From assembly GCA_900473415.1 (NCBI GenBank), contig UCLR01000020.1:1-64000 (forward strand): DNA of 64,000 bases, in the 5' to 3' direction. The position numbers and the translations under genes are program-made. Shown one piece after another: positions 45,025 through 56,000 of this stretch. The notes below the pieces were generated by a model, which ran no database searches, had not been told where the DNA came from, and saw nothing but the letters and a program-made list of their open reading frames with translations. Source of the DNA: Hyphomicrobiales bacterium (lineage in GTDB: Bacteria; Pseudomonadota; Alphaproteobacteria; Rhizobiales; Beijerinckiaceae). Positions within the stretch are counted from its first letter, which is position 1. Each line of letters opens with the position of its first letter.

Positions 45025-45801
45025 ATGACGAAAGCCGTAGAGAGTTCCTACGTCGTCGAGGGCAGCGGACCGCCGCTCTTCATGATCCATGGGATCGGGG
45101 CCCGCAAGACGAGCTGGGCTGCGTTGACCCAGCATCTGAAGAACGATTTCACCTGCATCGCCTATGATCTGCGCGGCCATGGCGATACGCCCAAGGGCGA
45201 AGGGCGCTTCGGCCTGGACGAACTCGTCGCTGATCTCGAGGCGTTGCGGGCGAAGCTCGGCATCGAGAAAGCCCACTTCATTGGCCATTCGCTCGGCGGC
45301 ATGATCGGGCCCGCCTACGCTCGCGCCTACCCGAACCGGGTCAAGGCGCTCGGCCTGCTGTCGACGGCAGCGTTCCGTACGCCGGACGACAGCGCCAAGG
45401 TCAAGGCCGTGGTGGCTGCCATGGAAGAGAAGGGCATTCCCCCGGTTCTGGGCACGCTGGCGGATCGTTGGTTTACTGACAAGTTCCAGGCCGAGCATGC
45501 GGACCGGATCGAAGCCCGCAAGGCTCAGGTGATCGCGACCGATCCTGACGTGTTCCTGAACGTCTTCCATATCTATGCCGAGACCGAGATGTCGCCGTGG
45601 CTGCACGAGGTCACTGCGCCATCCCTGGTGCTGACAGGAGAGCTCGATGGCGGCTGCAACCCGCGGCTCAACAAGCTGATCGCCGATGCGCTGCCAAACT
45701 CTGAACTCGTCATCCTGGAGGGGCTGAAACACGCAATCCTGATCGAGGCGACGGAGCGCGTTGCTCCGCCGATCGTGCGCTTCTTGAAGGGCACGGCGTA
45801 A
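45025..45801 (+). CDS. Alpha/beta-hydrolase (enol-lactonase-like)
   Basis: 258 residues, ribosome binding site AAGGAG. Oxyanion segment LFMIHGIGARKTSW, Ser nucleophile in FIGHSLGGMIGPAYA, acidic residue in LTGELDGGCNP and His in EGLKHAILIE complete a triad. Resembles 3-oxoadipate enol-lactonase and related carbon-carbon or ester hydrolases of aromatic catabolism. Together with the tautomerase and cupin it forms a plus-strand cassette; the pathway substrate is not evident. Confidence 0.85.
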   Translation: MTKAVESSYVVEGSGPPLFMIHGIGARKTSWAALTQHLKNDFTCIAYDLRGHGDTPKGEGRFGLDELVADLEALRAKLGIEKAHFIGHSLGGMIGPAYARAYPNRVKALGLLSTAAFRTPDDSAKVKAVVAAMEEKGIPPVLGTLADRWFTDKFQAEHADRIEARKAQVIATDPDVFLNVFHIYAETEMSPWLHEVTAPSLVLTGELDGGCNPRLNKLIADALPNSELVILEGLKHAILIEATERVAPPIVRFLKGTA

Positions 45802-45842
45802 CGGCCGCGTGTCGCGGGCGGGGAGGACGGCGCTGCCGGCAG

Positions 45843-46265
45843 TCATGAGCGGCGCGGCAAAATCGCTTCGCTGCCGCTCGCCGGCCTCGGTCTCGAATCG
45901 GCGCTCCAATCGTCAATCAGCGCAATGGCCCGGGGCCTCTCCGGGCCATTGCTTCCAAAGGCCCGGGGTCCGGATAGCTTTTGGGCGCGGCTCAAGTGGC
46001 GAGGATACCGCCCGAATGTGCTTGAGCCCCACTTGGTCGCAAAGGACACATGTTCGTGCTGGCCCCCCATTCGGGGGGCTGGCGCGCCCAATGGCGGCTC
46101 GAAGCCTCGGTCGCGCCCGTTCTGCGCCTGCCTGAGGGCATCCTCGTGGTCTTCCGGATACGGCTGGGCGGGCGCAATCTCGAAAATATCCGCTGCATGC
46201 GCGCGACGTATCTGGCCTGCGATGACACGCGTATTCTCCGTGCGGCTAAAATACGACACGAGCAT
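45843..46265 (-). pseudogene. Flavodoxin-like protein remnant
   Basis: The frame begins MLVSYFSRTENTRVIAGQIR, the FMN phosphate-binding loop of flavodoxins, and continues ADIFEIAPAQPYPEDHEDAL as in flavodoxin_4-type proteins. After FEPPLGAPAP the expected second half (tight FMN-binding loops and the G-Y-G motif) is replaced by out-of-frame, low-complexity Arg/Ser/Pro sequence, and a strong hairpin lies inside it. The gene is therefore probably decayed by indels. Exact lesion positions cannot be fixed by eye. Confidence 0.55.
45922..45952. terminator. Strong hairpin, possible terminator
   Basis: Perfect 12-bp inverted repeat GCAATGGCCCGG / CCGGGCCATTGC around a 7-base loop. It begins 120 bases after the hydrolase stop. 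No T-run follows, so it may be a factor-dependent terminator or a repeat-type element rather than an intrinsic terminator. Confidence 0.4.
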
Positions 46266-46291
46266 TTTCGAAATCGGTGCCTACGCGGTGG

Positions 46292-46494
46292 CCTAGCGGG
46301 ACCAACAGCCACTACTGCGCGACTGCCACCTGATCGACTGCCCTGGCATTGGTATAGGCATATTTCCGGCCGGCGATCTGCTGGGGCGACCAGCCGTGCT
46401 GAATCCGTTCAATGACTGACTGGCGCACAGGGGCAAAGCGCGCGAGCTTCCTGAGCCTGATGCGCCGCTCGCGGGCCAGGTCATGCGTGGTCAA
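46292..46494 (-). mobile_element. IS30-family transposase fragment
   Basis: A short minus-strand frame reads RRIRLRKLARFAPVRQSVIE and HGWSPQQIAGR, the segment just ahead of the DDE core in IS30 transposases. Sequence on both sides is unrelated, and the catalytic residues are absent. It is a fragment only, next to the flavodoxin remnant. Confidence 0.55.
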
Positions 46495-46610
46495 GCCCGT
46501 GCCGGGTTATCGGGGCCGCCACTCATCGATCTTCAGAGTCAACGGGCCTAGCTCTGTAAGCAGGTCTTTGTTGCGACTGTTGGGGCCCCCCGCCCAAGGT
46601 CGCCATTTGG

Positions 46611-47063
46611 CTATGGGGTCGGGTTCGTGACCGTGAAGTCCTGGCAAGGCAGCGTCTCAGTCTGGAGATGACAGAATTTCACGGCGCCTGTGGTCGGGTT
46701 CACGAACCAGATCACGTCCCAGAAAAGGGGGCCGCTCGGTTCGCTGCTGCCGTGACCTCTCGGGCCGAAGTCCGGGACCGCCACCAGGTCCGGGTCTGTC
46801 GGTAGGTCCGGCGGTGATCCAGAACAAGAGTTGGGACCAATAACCACCCCCTGCGGCCGCTCCTTGGTGATCCTTGTCGCACAGCGCCAGGCGCGTCCTG
46901 TAGAGCGATCAACCAGGATCGCGCCGTGCAAAGACACGCTCAACTGCTCCTTCAGCCCCCTAACTGGGACGGGGTAGAGCTCCCACCGTGCTGGTGCGGC
47001 CGTCAACTGCGATGGCGAGAGTAGCGCCACAAGAGCCAACGCCTTCGATGTCCTCGGCATCAT
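46611..47063 (-). CDS. Secreted hypothetical protein
   Basis: 150 residues from ATG 47063 (GGAGAGG just upstream; a second ATG follows immediately). The N-terminus is a signal peptide (RTSKALALVALLSPSQLTAA). The mature part contains four Cys, including IGPNSCSGSPP and VKFCHLQTETLPC, which could pair, and a segment GAILVDRSTGRAWRC seen in small periplasmic proteins that describe a formatted value. Family not recognised. No operon partner. Confidence 0.55.
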   Translation of the reverse strand: MMPRTSKALALVALLSPSQLTAAPARWELYPVPVRGLKEQLSVSLHGAILVDRSTGRAWRCATRITKERPQGVVIGPNSCSGSPPDLPTDPDLVAVPDFGPRGHGSSEPSGPLFWDVIWFVNPTTGAVKFCHLQTETLPCQDFTVTNPTP

Positions 47064-47131
47064 CTGCCTCTCCCATCGTGGTTGAAGGCCCATTAGCGGT
47101 CGAGTTTCGATTCAGATCAATGAGCCAAAGC

Positions 47132-47380
47132 TTACCAAGCTCGAGCGCAAGCTGAGGCAATGGCTCGACGCGGCTGCCAGGACGCGTAGACGAAGACGTT
47201 GTTGCCCTTCTCAGGCCGCACTGAAAGGGTGTTGTTGTCGTCCGTCTTGACCGTCAGCTTCTGCGCGATCTTGCGGAGCGAGGTACCCTTGACCAAGTAG
47301 ACCTCGTTGTCGGGCTTGCCTTTCTCAGAGATGCGAACCGCAGATACGGCACTCTGGGTGATCTTCGCGGCTGCGATCAT
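47132..47380 (-). CDS. Possible small protein overlapping the GGDEF gene
   Basis: Low-confidence call. The frame MIAAAKITQSAVSAVRISEK, then NEVYLVKGTSLRKIAQKLTV and NNVFVYASWQP has protein-like composition and GC-rich third positions. It overlaps the 5' part of the GGDEF gene on the opposite strand and has no ribosome binding site. One of the two overlapping reading frames is probably not functional. Confidence 0.25.
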   Translation of the reverse strand: MIAAAKITQSAVSAVRISEKGKPDNEVYLVKGTSLRKIAQKLTVKTDDNNTLSVRPEKGNNVFVYASWQPRRAIASACARAW

Positions 47381-48290
47381 AACGAGTGTCGTCCGTGTGG
47401 GCGGCATCCTCATGTTCCATGCGCGCCAGAACAAGAGTTTGACGCTCACTCAGGCCCATCGATGGGAAGACGCATATGCCTGGGCGGCGTTCGCGTTCAC
47501 AGGGGGGATCGCGGCACTGACAATGCGCATTTTCCAGGCGGGCTACGTAGATGGGTACATCCTCGCGGTGGGCCTGACGATGGCGCTGACCGCGGGATCG
47601 TCGGCGCGGACCATGCGCTTCTGGATCTGCGCCACTTTATCGACGGCGGCTCTCGGTACGCTCGTCATCTGCATGATGCTGACAGGCGACCTCCTCTTGC
47701 AATCAATGGCGGTGCTGCTCGCGCTCTACCTTTACAGCGTCTTTGAATCGTCCGCGCACATCGTAAGACAGATCGAAGCGGTGCTGATCGCCGAACGAGA
47801 GCTCGACATTGCTGCGCGCCTGGATGCGCTGACTGGAATCGCAAGCAGACGCGCGTTTGATGAGTCCCTAGCCACGGCCTGCAGAGGACCTTTCGCGCTC
47901 CTTATGCTCGACTTGGATGGCTTCAAGGCCGTCAATGACCGCTACGGCCACGCTGCCGGCGATGAACTGCGTCGTCAGGTTGCCGCGCGCCTCGCCTCAA
48001 CAGTCCGGAGTGGTGACACTCTGGCCCGCCTCGGCGGCGATGAATTCGCGGTCATCATGCCGGGCGCGGACGCCGCAGCGGCGGAGGTCGTTGCCGAGCG
48101 AGCCGTATTGACGGTGGGGCTGCCGTATACAGTGCTCGGGGCCCTGGTGACCGTGGGGACCTCGGTTGGTATCGAAATTGTTCGCAAAGGGGCGGTCGAG
48201 GGCGATCGGGTCAAGGCAGCAGCGGACGAGGCGCTTTACGCAGCCAAGCGCAGCGGCAAGGGCAAGGCGGTAATCTCCAGGGCCGCTTAG
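47331..48290 (+). CDS. Membrane-bound diguanylate cyclase (GGDEF domain)
   Basis: About 319 residues from ATG 47331; an in-frame start at 47307 is possible. Five or so hydrophobic helices (LWVIFAAAIITSVVRVGGIL; WAAFAFTGGIAALTMRIF; ILAVGLTMALTAG; ATLSTAALGTLVICMMLTG; SMAVLLALYLYSV) precede a GGDEF domain: DALTGIASRRAFDE, FALLMLDLDGFKAVNDRYGH, and the catalytic LGGDEFAVIM. It should make cyclic di-GMP at the inner membrane in response to an unknown signal. The 5' end may be truncated, since no ribosome binding site is evident. Confidence 0.78.
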   Translation: MRTADTALWVIFAAAIITSVVRVGGILMFHARQNKSLTLTQAHRWEDAYAWAAFAFTGGIAALTMRIFQAGYVDGYILAVGLTMALTAGSSARTMRFWICATLSTAALGTLVICMMLTGDLLLQSMAVLLALYLYSVFESSAHIVRQIEAVLIAERELDIAARLDALTGIASRRAFDESLATACRGPFALLMLDLDGFKAVNDRYGHAAGDELRRQVAARLASTVRSGDTLARLGGDEFAVIMPGADAAAAEVVAERAVLTVGLPYTVLGALVTVGTSVGIEIVRKGAVEGDRVKAAADEALYAAKRSGKGKAVISRAA

Positions 48291-48610
48291 GGCTTCATCG
48301 CGCTCTCGCCCGCCAGAAAGCGGACTTCCTGAATGTTGCGAATGGGGTCGGGTCCGGAAGCCAGGCCGGCCACCCGGTTACGTCTGCTTCCGGGCAAGGT
48401 TAAATTTCCGCTTCTGGCGCGACCTGACCCTCCATGGCGGTGGACAGTCCAAGGAAACAGATCAAATCCATTTCGCAGGAACAGGCACGCAGCACGATTA
48501 TTGCCGCATTCGATCCTGCCCCACCATTTGGGAGCAAAGAAGCCGTCGGAAGCCTCTTAAGCCCCACTAGCAAGGCGGGCTACCGCTTATTTGACGTCGG
48601 ACATTGGTAA
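48291..48610. other. Intergenic region, no gene supported
   Basis: About 320 bases between the GGDEF and LuxR-type genes. It must contain the promoter of the latter. No other feature was supportable. Confidence 0.35.
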
Positions 48611-49924
48611 TTGATTGTCTATCGTAACGTCAGGCGCGCGGGAGTGTGTCAAAGTCAGATCGGGAGGGGCATCGAAGTGCGCTTCGGCAAGCATCCGCCA
48701 TCCGATGAACGCCGGTCGCGAGGACGGCCGGGAAGAGATCCCGACTGCGGCACATCCGATGCCGGAACGACATTCGGCAATCCAGTGCGTCTTGAAACGG
48801 CCCGTCGGGTCGATCTCGGCGCCCTCCAGAAGGTCAGCGCCCGGATCCAGGACGTGGTGGCCGATCCCGGCGCTTGGAGTGACGTTCTTGACGAGGTGAC
48901 GGTGGCCGCTGGCGCACAGGGCGCATCTCTTTTTCGCGCCTCGTTAGCCACACCAGGTGTGGCGCTGGCGTCAAACAGTACCAACGGCCAACAGCTTATG
49001 GACCGATACCTTAGCGATGGCTGGATCTACCGCGACATCCGTACCCGCGCAATTCCAAAGATGCTGAAGACCGGCGTCGGTGTGGACCAGGATTTCATGA
49101 CCCCGGACGCCATCGAGCGCGAGCCATATTATCAAGAGCTCTTGGCGCCTCTCGGGCTACGTTGGTGGGCTGGCGTCGCATTCCGTTCAGATGATGACTT
49201 CTGGTGCATGGCCCTTCACCGCAACATCAAGCAAGGCTACTTCGATCCGGACGAACAAGCGAAGCTGGCCACGCTTTGCCAGAGCCTGACCGAGGCGGCG
49301 ACGATCTCGCGCGCCGTTGGCCGTGCCCGCATCATCGGCATGACCGACGCGCTCGATCTGATCGGACAGCCAGCGCTGGTGCTTGATCACTTCGGCCGTG
49401 TCCTGCGCGAGAATGCCGCGGCCGCAAGCATTTACGACCAATGGTTCCGTGTGATCGGTGCGCGCATTCTGGTGCAGGACCACGAGGCCGCCGCGGCATT
49501 CACCAGGCTCGCCGATGCGTGCCGTTCCCCTCTATCACGTGCGGTGACCGGCAAGCGAATTGTCGTGCGCCGCAGCGAGCGCCGCCCGATCGTGGTCCAT
49601 TCTCATGCCCTGTCCAGCGCCGCGAGCGAGCCCTTTTCGGGCGGGCGCGTTCTGCTCCTCGTGACCGATCTGGAGGCGCAGCCGCAGCCTCTGGCCTCCG
49701 TCCTCGGCGCCACCTTCGGCCTGACGGCCGCCGAAGCGCGTCTGGCCGCCATTATCGGCGGCGGGGGCAGCCTCGACGTTGCCTGCGAGACGCTCCACGT
49801 GACGCGAGAGACGGCCCGCAATCAATTGAAGAGCATCTTTGCCAAGACCAGCACGCACCGCCAGGCGGAACTGGTGCTTCTACTCGCGCGCATTTCGACG
49901 ACATTTCCTCCACGCGCCTTTTGA
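48611..49924 (+). CDS. LuxR-type transcriptional regulator
   Basis: Up to 437 residues from TTG 48611. The true start may lie further in, since the first 70 residues look non-native. The C-terminal 60 residues form a LuxR/GerE HTH: LTAAEARLAAIIGGGGSLDVACETL, then VTRETARNQLKSIFAKTSTHRQAELV. The N-terminal part (about 75-330) lacks recognised sensor motifs but has a GAF-like alternation of strands and helices. It is upstream of, and co-oriented with, the RTX adhesin and its secretion genes, so it may regulate them; this is inferred from position. Confidence 0.75.
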   Translation: MIVYRNVRRAGVCQSQIGRGIEVRFGKHPPSDERRSRGRPGRDPDCGTSDAGTTFGNPVRLETARRVDLGALQKVSARIQDVVADPGAWSDVLDEVTVAAGAQGASLFRASLATPGVALASNSTNGQQLMDRYLSDGWIYRDIRTRAIPKMLKTGVGVDQDFMTPDAIEREPYYQELLAPLGLRWWAGVAFRSDDDFWCMALHRNIKQGYFDPDEQAKLATLCQSLTEAATISRAVGRARIIGMTDALDLIGQPALVLDHFGRVLRENAAAASIYDQWFRVIGARILVQDHEAAAAFTRLADACRSPLSRAVTGKRIVVRRSERRPIVVHSHALSSAASEPFSGGRVLLLVTDLEAQPQPLASVLGATFGLTAAEARLAAIIGGGGSLDVACETLHVTRETARNQLKSIFAKTSTHRQAELVLLLARISTTFPPRAF

Positions 49925-50043
49925 GCCGCCACGCGAGCGCTCGCTCCTCATGAACAGGCCCCATAGCCCATTTGGGTCATGCGGCCGCGTGCTGGGGGGC
50001 GCAGGCTCGGTCCCGCGCTTTCTGTCTTAGCGGGAGCAAGATC

Positions 50044-53000
50044 ATGGCCCAGATCCCTGGCGACGAGCTCGACAATGTCCTGCCGGGAACGGCCGAGGCT
50101 GACACGATCAGCGGCTTCGGCGGCAACGACCTTCTCGAGGGCGGAGCCGGTGGCGATACGCTGAATGGCGGCGCTGGGTTCGATACGGCGTCCTATCAGG
50201 GCGACGCGGCCTCCGGCGGCACAGCCCCTGTGATCGTCAATCTCAGCACGACCTCGCAGACGGTCAACGGTGTCACCGTGGCCGCTGGAACGGCTCGCGA
50301 CGGTTTCGGGTCAATCGACACGCTCAGTGAAATCGAAGCGGTGCGTGGCACTGCGGGCGCCGACGTCTTCTACAGCGGCAACGGTACCGGAGCACCGGGC
50401 ACGGCGAGCAACACCTTCTATGGACTTGCCGGCAACGACACCTTCTATGGCTCGGGCGGCCAAGGCCCCGATACCGTCGATTACAGCCTCGACGTCAATT
50501 TCGGTGCCACTCACGGCATTAAGGTGAACATGAGCGCGCAGACCGTTCAGGGCAACATCCTGCCCGATACGGTCATCGACTCTTTCGACGGCACTGACTC
50601 TATCCCGGGTGTCAGGAATGTCACCGGCACGCAGTTTCGGGACGAAATCTATGGAGGGGGGAATGCCAACGTCCTGATTGTCGGCGCTGGTGACGACTTC
50701 GTCGATGCCGGCGGCGGCAATGACACGATCAGTGGCGGCGCGGGCGCAGACGTCATCGATGCCGGGGACGGCGACGACACGATCAGCGGCGGTGCGGGCG
50801 CGGACGTCATCAATGCCGGGAATGGCGCCGACACGATCATCGGCGGCGCAGGCGCCGACACGATGGACGGCGGACTGGGCGTGGACACGCTTGACTACGG
50901 CGCTGAAGACGGGACGAACGGCATCTACGTGAATCTGCTGGGCCGCGATCCATACATTGAGGTGCTCATCGGGCCGGACGGAAACGAGGTAGGCCTGGAC
51001 ACGGCCATCGACACCTTCGGCGACAGGGACAGCATCCCCAATATCCCGAACGTGATCGGCACCGTCCGTGACGACGTCATCTACGGCGGCAACCGCGACA
51101 ACCTCCTGCAGGGTCGCGAGGGAGACGACATTCTGCTCGGCGGTGGCCGCAACGACACGCTCGAAGGCGGCGCTGGCACCGATACTGCCATCTTCCGCGG
51201 AAACCGCGCCGACTACACCGCCGTTGCCGGCGCGAATGGCATCATGATCACCGACCTGAGGCCCGATCCGCTCGATCCGGTCACCAACCTCCGCAACGAT
51301 GGCGAGGACACGGTGCGCGAGGTCGAGTTCTTCCAATTCGCTGACGGCACGGTGAGCCTCGCGGATCTCCTCAACCCGCCCGCTCCGAACGTGCCGCCCG
51401 TCATCACCTCGAACGGCGGTGGCGATACAGCGGGCGTCACTGTCGCGGAGAATACGACGGCAGTGACGACCGTCACGGCGTCCGATCCGAATCCGGGCGA
51501 TTCTCGAAGCTATTCGATCAGCGGCGGCTTCGATGGAAACCTCTTCAGCATCGACAGCCAGACCGGAGTACTGGCGTTCCTGCAGGCTCCGGATTTCGAG
51601 AACCCAACCCTGAGCGGCGGCATCCCCGACCAGTTCTATGACGTACGGGTGCGCGCCACCGACGGCTCCGGTGCCTTTGACGAACAGCTCATCACGGTCA
51701 CGGTGACCAATGCGAATGAGGCGCCGACGCAGGTCTTGCTTTCGAGTTTGGCCATTGCCGAGGACGCGGATAACGGCACGCTCGTCGGCATCCTGACCGC
51801 AAGCGATCCGGACGCTGGCGATTCGACCTCGTTCACGCTGTTGGACGATGCCGCCGGGCGCTTCGCCATCGCCGGCGGCAATCAGCTCGTCGTCGCGAAT
51901 GGGGTCGCGCTCGATTATGAACAGAGCGCGACCCACCAGATCACCGTCCGCGCCACCGACGGCAGCGGTGCGGCTTTCGACCAGGTGCTCTCGATTGGGG
52001 TCACCAATGTCGATCCGGACAATGTCACGGGCACGGCCGGCGACGACATCATTCATGGCGGCGCTTTGGACGACGTCCTCGTCGGCAATCTCGGCAACGA
52101 CACACTGGTCGGCGGTAGCGGCAACGATGAGTTGCGCGGCCAGTGGGGCGTGGACGCGCTGACCGGAGGCGCCGGCGTCGATCGCTACTGGGGCAGCGTG
52201 ACCGATTGGAATGGGGACCGAATCACCGACTACGAGTACGGGGAAACGATCGCCGTGTTCGCCGGTTCCCAGTCCCCGGACGCCTACCGCCTGCGCTTCG
52301 ACGGCACCGATACATATCTGGACTATGATAGCTCTCCCAGCGTGCCGGGCTTCGAAGGATCGATCATCCTGTCAGGGCGGATCAGCGGGACCATTGCGGT
52401 CAGCCCGTTTATCGCGTTCGGCGACTTGTATGCGGGGGTGACCATCACCTCGGCGCCCCCCCCAAACCCGCTACCCGTCATCACCTCGAACGGCGGCGGT
52501 GATACAGCAGCCGTCACCATCGCGGAGAATTCGACCTCGGTCACGACCGTCGTCGCCACGGATCCCGACGCCGGCCAATCGCTGACTTACTCAATCGTGT
52601 CGGCCGGGAATGGCGGCGGCGCGGATGCGGCGAAGTTCGAGATCGACAGCCAGACCGGCGTGCTCACCTTCGTCGCGGCGCCCGACTTCGAGACACCAGC
52701 CGACGCCGGCGGCAACAATGTCTACGACGTCACCGTCCAGGTCTCGGACAGCAATGGCGGCAGCGACACGCAGGCAATCGCGGTCACCGTGACCAATGTC
52801 AACGAGGCTCCGGCGCTCGACCTCAATGGTGCGGCTGCCGGGCGCGACGTGACCATGAACTACACGGAACAGCAGGCAGCCACCCCGATCGCCCCGGAGG
52901 CGGTGGTATCGGATACCGATTCCGCGGATTTCAGCGGTGGCTCGCTCAGAGTTGCTCAGACTCTCTCCGCGGGAACGGATCGGCTGACCATCGGGAACAT

Positions 53001-56000
53001 TGGCACGGGGGCCGGCCAGATCGGCGTCAGCGGGAACACCGTGTCGTATGAGGGTACCGCGATCGGCACATTCTCCGGCGGGACCGCCGGAGGTGACCTT
53101 GTGATCACTTTCAACGGCTCCTCGGTGACGGCGGAGGCCGTCCAGGCGCTGGTACGCGACATTCACTATGAGAACGGCCAAGGGGATATTCCGGCCGGAA
53201 TTCCGCGGACATACACCTACGTGCTGGACGACGGCAACGGCGGGGCGAGCACGGCTACGGCAACGGCAACGGTCAACGTGAAAAGCGTGAATGACCCCCC
53301 GGCTGTGACGGCCGGCAACACGGTGACTTATACGGAGAACCACGCGGCGACGGCGATCTCTCCTGCCGCGACGGTGACCGACGTCGATGCAATATGGTTC
53401 TCGGGCGGTTCGTTGACCGTTTCGTTAACGGCCAATGGCACCCCGGCGGACCAGCTCACCATCGGCAACATCGGCACGGGGGTCGGACAGATCGGCATCA
53501 GCGGCAATACGGTCTCATTCCAGGGCATCGCGTTCGGGACGTTCAGCGGTGGCGTCAACGGCGCCGACTTGACCATTAACTTCTTCACCAATACGGCGCC
53601 CACCCCGGCGGCCGTTCAGGCGCTGTTGAGGGACGTCCAGTTCTCGAATACGTCGGACGATCCGTCGACGGACGCGCGAATCGTTACATTCATCCTGAAC
53701 GATGGGGGCAACACCGGTGGGCCCCCCAATCTGACGGGCAGTGACACCGCGACGATCAACGTCGCGACGGTGAACGACGCACCGGTGCTCGACCTCGATG
53801 GCACGGCCGCCGGGACGGGCGCAATCCTGGCCTATACTGAGAACCAAGCGGCGACCGCAGTCGCTCCGGATGCAACGGTCTCCGACGTGGATTCAACCAA
53901 CTTCAATGGCGGCATCCTGAATATCGGCTTCGCTGCGAACGGTTCCACTGCCGATCAGTTGAGTATCGGGAACCAGGGCAGCGGAGCGGGGCAGATCGGC
54001 GTGAGTGGAAACACCGTGACGTTCAGCGGCACCCCGATCGGGACGTTTACCGGCGGCGCCAATGGCGGCAATTTGGTGATCTCGTTCACGAGCGACGCAG
54101 CGACGACAACTGCGATTCAAGCGCTGACGAGGCAAATCCTCTATGCGAACAGTTCGGAAACGCCCTCGCTCGCCCCTCGCTCGCTCTTGTTCACGATGAC
54201 CGACGGCGATGGCAATGCCAATGGCGGCGCCGATGTCGCGAGCGCGATGGCCACGATCCACGTGACCTCTGTCAATCATGCACCAGTTCTTACCTCAAAC
54301 GGGGGCGCTGATCGAGCGGCGCTCGGGATCCCTGAGAACGCAATGGCGGTCACGACCGTCACGGCGTCCGATCCCGATCCCGGCGAAACGCTGACCTATT
54401 CGATCAGCGGCGGCTTCGATCGAAACCTGTTCAGCATCAACAGCCAGACCGGGGCGCTGGTATTCCTGCAGGCTCCGGATTTCGAGAACCCGAACCTGAA
54501 CGGCGGCATCCCCGATCAGTTCTATGACGTGCGAGTGCGCGTCACCGACGGTTCCGGCGCTTTCGACGAGCAGCTCATCACAGTCACCGTCACCAATGTC
54601 GCCGGCGCCACGCAAACCTCGAACGCGGCCGTCATCACGGGCACGAGCGAGGAGGAGACGCTGACTGGTCTCGGCGCCGCCAATACGCTGCTCGGCCTCG
54701 CCGGCAACGACGTCCTCAATGGCGGTGGCGGGGGGGACACGCTCGACGGTGGCACTGGCGCCGACGCAATGGCCGGTGGGACCGGCAACGATACCTATGT
54801 CGTCGACAATGCCGGGGACACGGTCACCGAGAATATCGGCGCCGGGACCGACACGGTTCGCACGGCCGTCGCGGCCTACTCGCTTGCCGCCTTGGCGAAT
54901 GTCGAGAACCTGACCTTTACCGGCACAGGCGCCTTCACCGGGACAGGCAACGGGCTCGCCAACGTCATTACTGGCGGCGCCGGCAACGACGTTCTCGACG
55001 GCGCCGCCGGCAACGATCGGACGGTGGGCGGCCTCGGCGACGACACCTACCATGTCGACAGCGCTTCCGACGTTGTGGTCGAACAGGCAGGCGCCGGCTC
55101 CGATCTGGTGCTGGCAACCGCCAGTGCCTTTACACTGGGTGCCAATGTCGAGAATCTGACCTTCATCGGCGTGGGGAATTTCAGCGGGACCGGCAATGGT
55201 TTGGACAATGTTCTTACCGGCGGCGGCGGCAATGACACCCTCGATGGTCGCGGCGGCGATGATGTGGTCGCTGGTGGCGCTGGCGCCGACGATCTGCGCG
55301 GCGATGGCGGGGCGGATCGGTTGGATGGCGGGATCGGAACCGATGAGCTTGATGGCGGCGCCGGCGATGACGTGCTGATCGGTGGTGCCGACGCCGATGT
55401 ACTGTTGGGAGGAGGGGGCGCCGACCTGCTCGACGGCGGCCTCGGTGCCGATCGGGCGGAGGGTGGTGCGGGCGCCGACGTCTACATCGTGGACAATGCG
55501 CTCGACGTGGTGGTCGAGAATGCCGGCGCCGGTATCGATGAGGTTCGGACCGTTCTGCAGACCTACGCTCTGTCGGCCAATGTCGAGAATCTGAGCTTCG
55601 TCGGCTCCGGCCCGTTCACGGGTACGGGCAACGGGCTCAATAACGTCCTGACCGGTGGAGCGAGTGACGATGCGCTCGCTGGAGGGGCTGGCAACGACCG
55701 TCTCTCTGGCTTGGGTGGCAATGACACGCTGTCCGGTGAGGCCGGCCGCGACATCCTGGATGGCGGCGCCGGCAACGATGTCCTCACCGGTGGAGCGGGC
55801 GGCGACACGTTCGTGTTCAATCTCCCGACGGATGGTCTCGACACCGTTACCGACTTCGCCTCCGGCCCCGACAAGCTGGGCTTCTCGGCCGGCGGCTTCG
55901 GGGGCGGCCTCGTTTCCGGCCAGAACGCGGTGCTGGTTTCGGCCGCAGTGATCGGCAACGCCACTCAGCCGGGCTCTGGCGGCTACTTCATCTTCGACAA

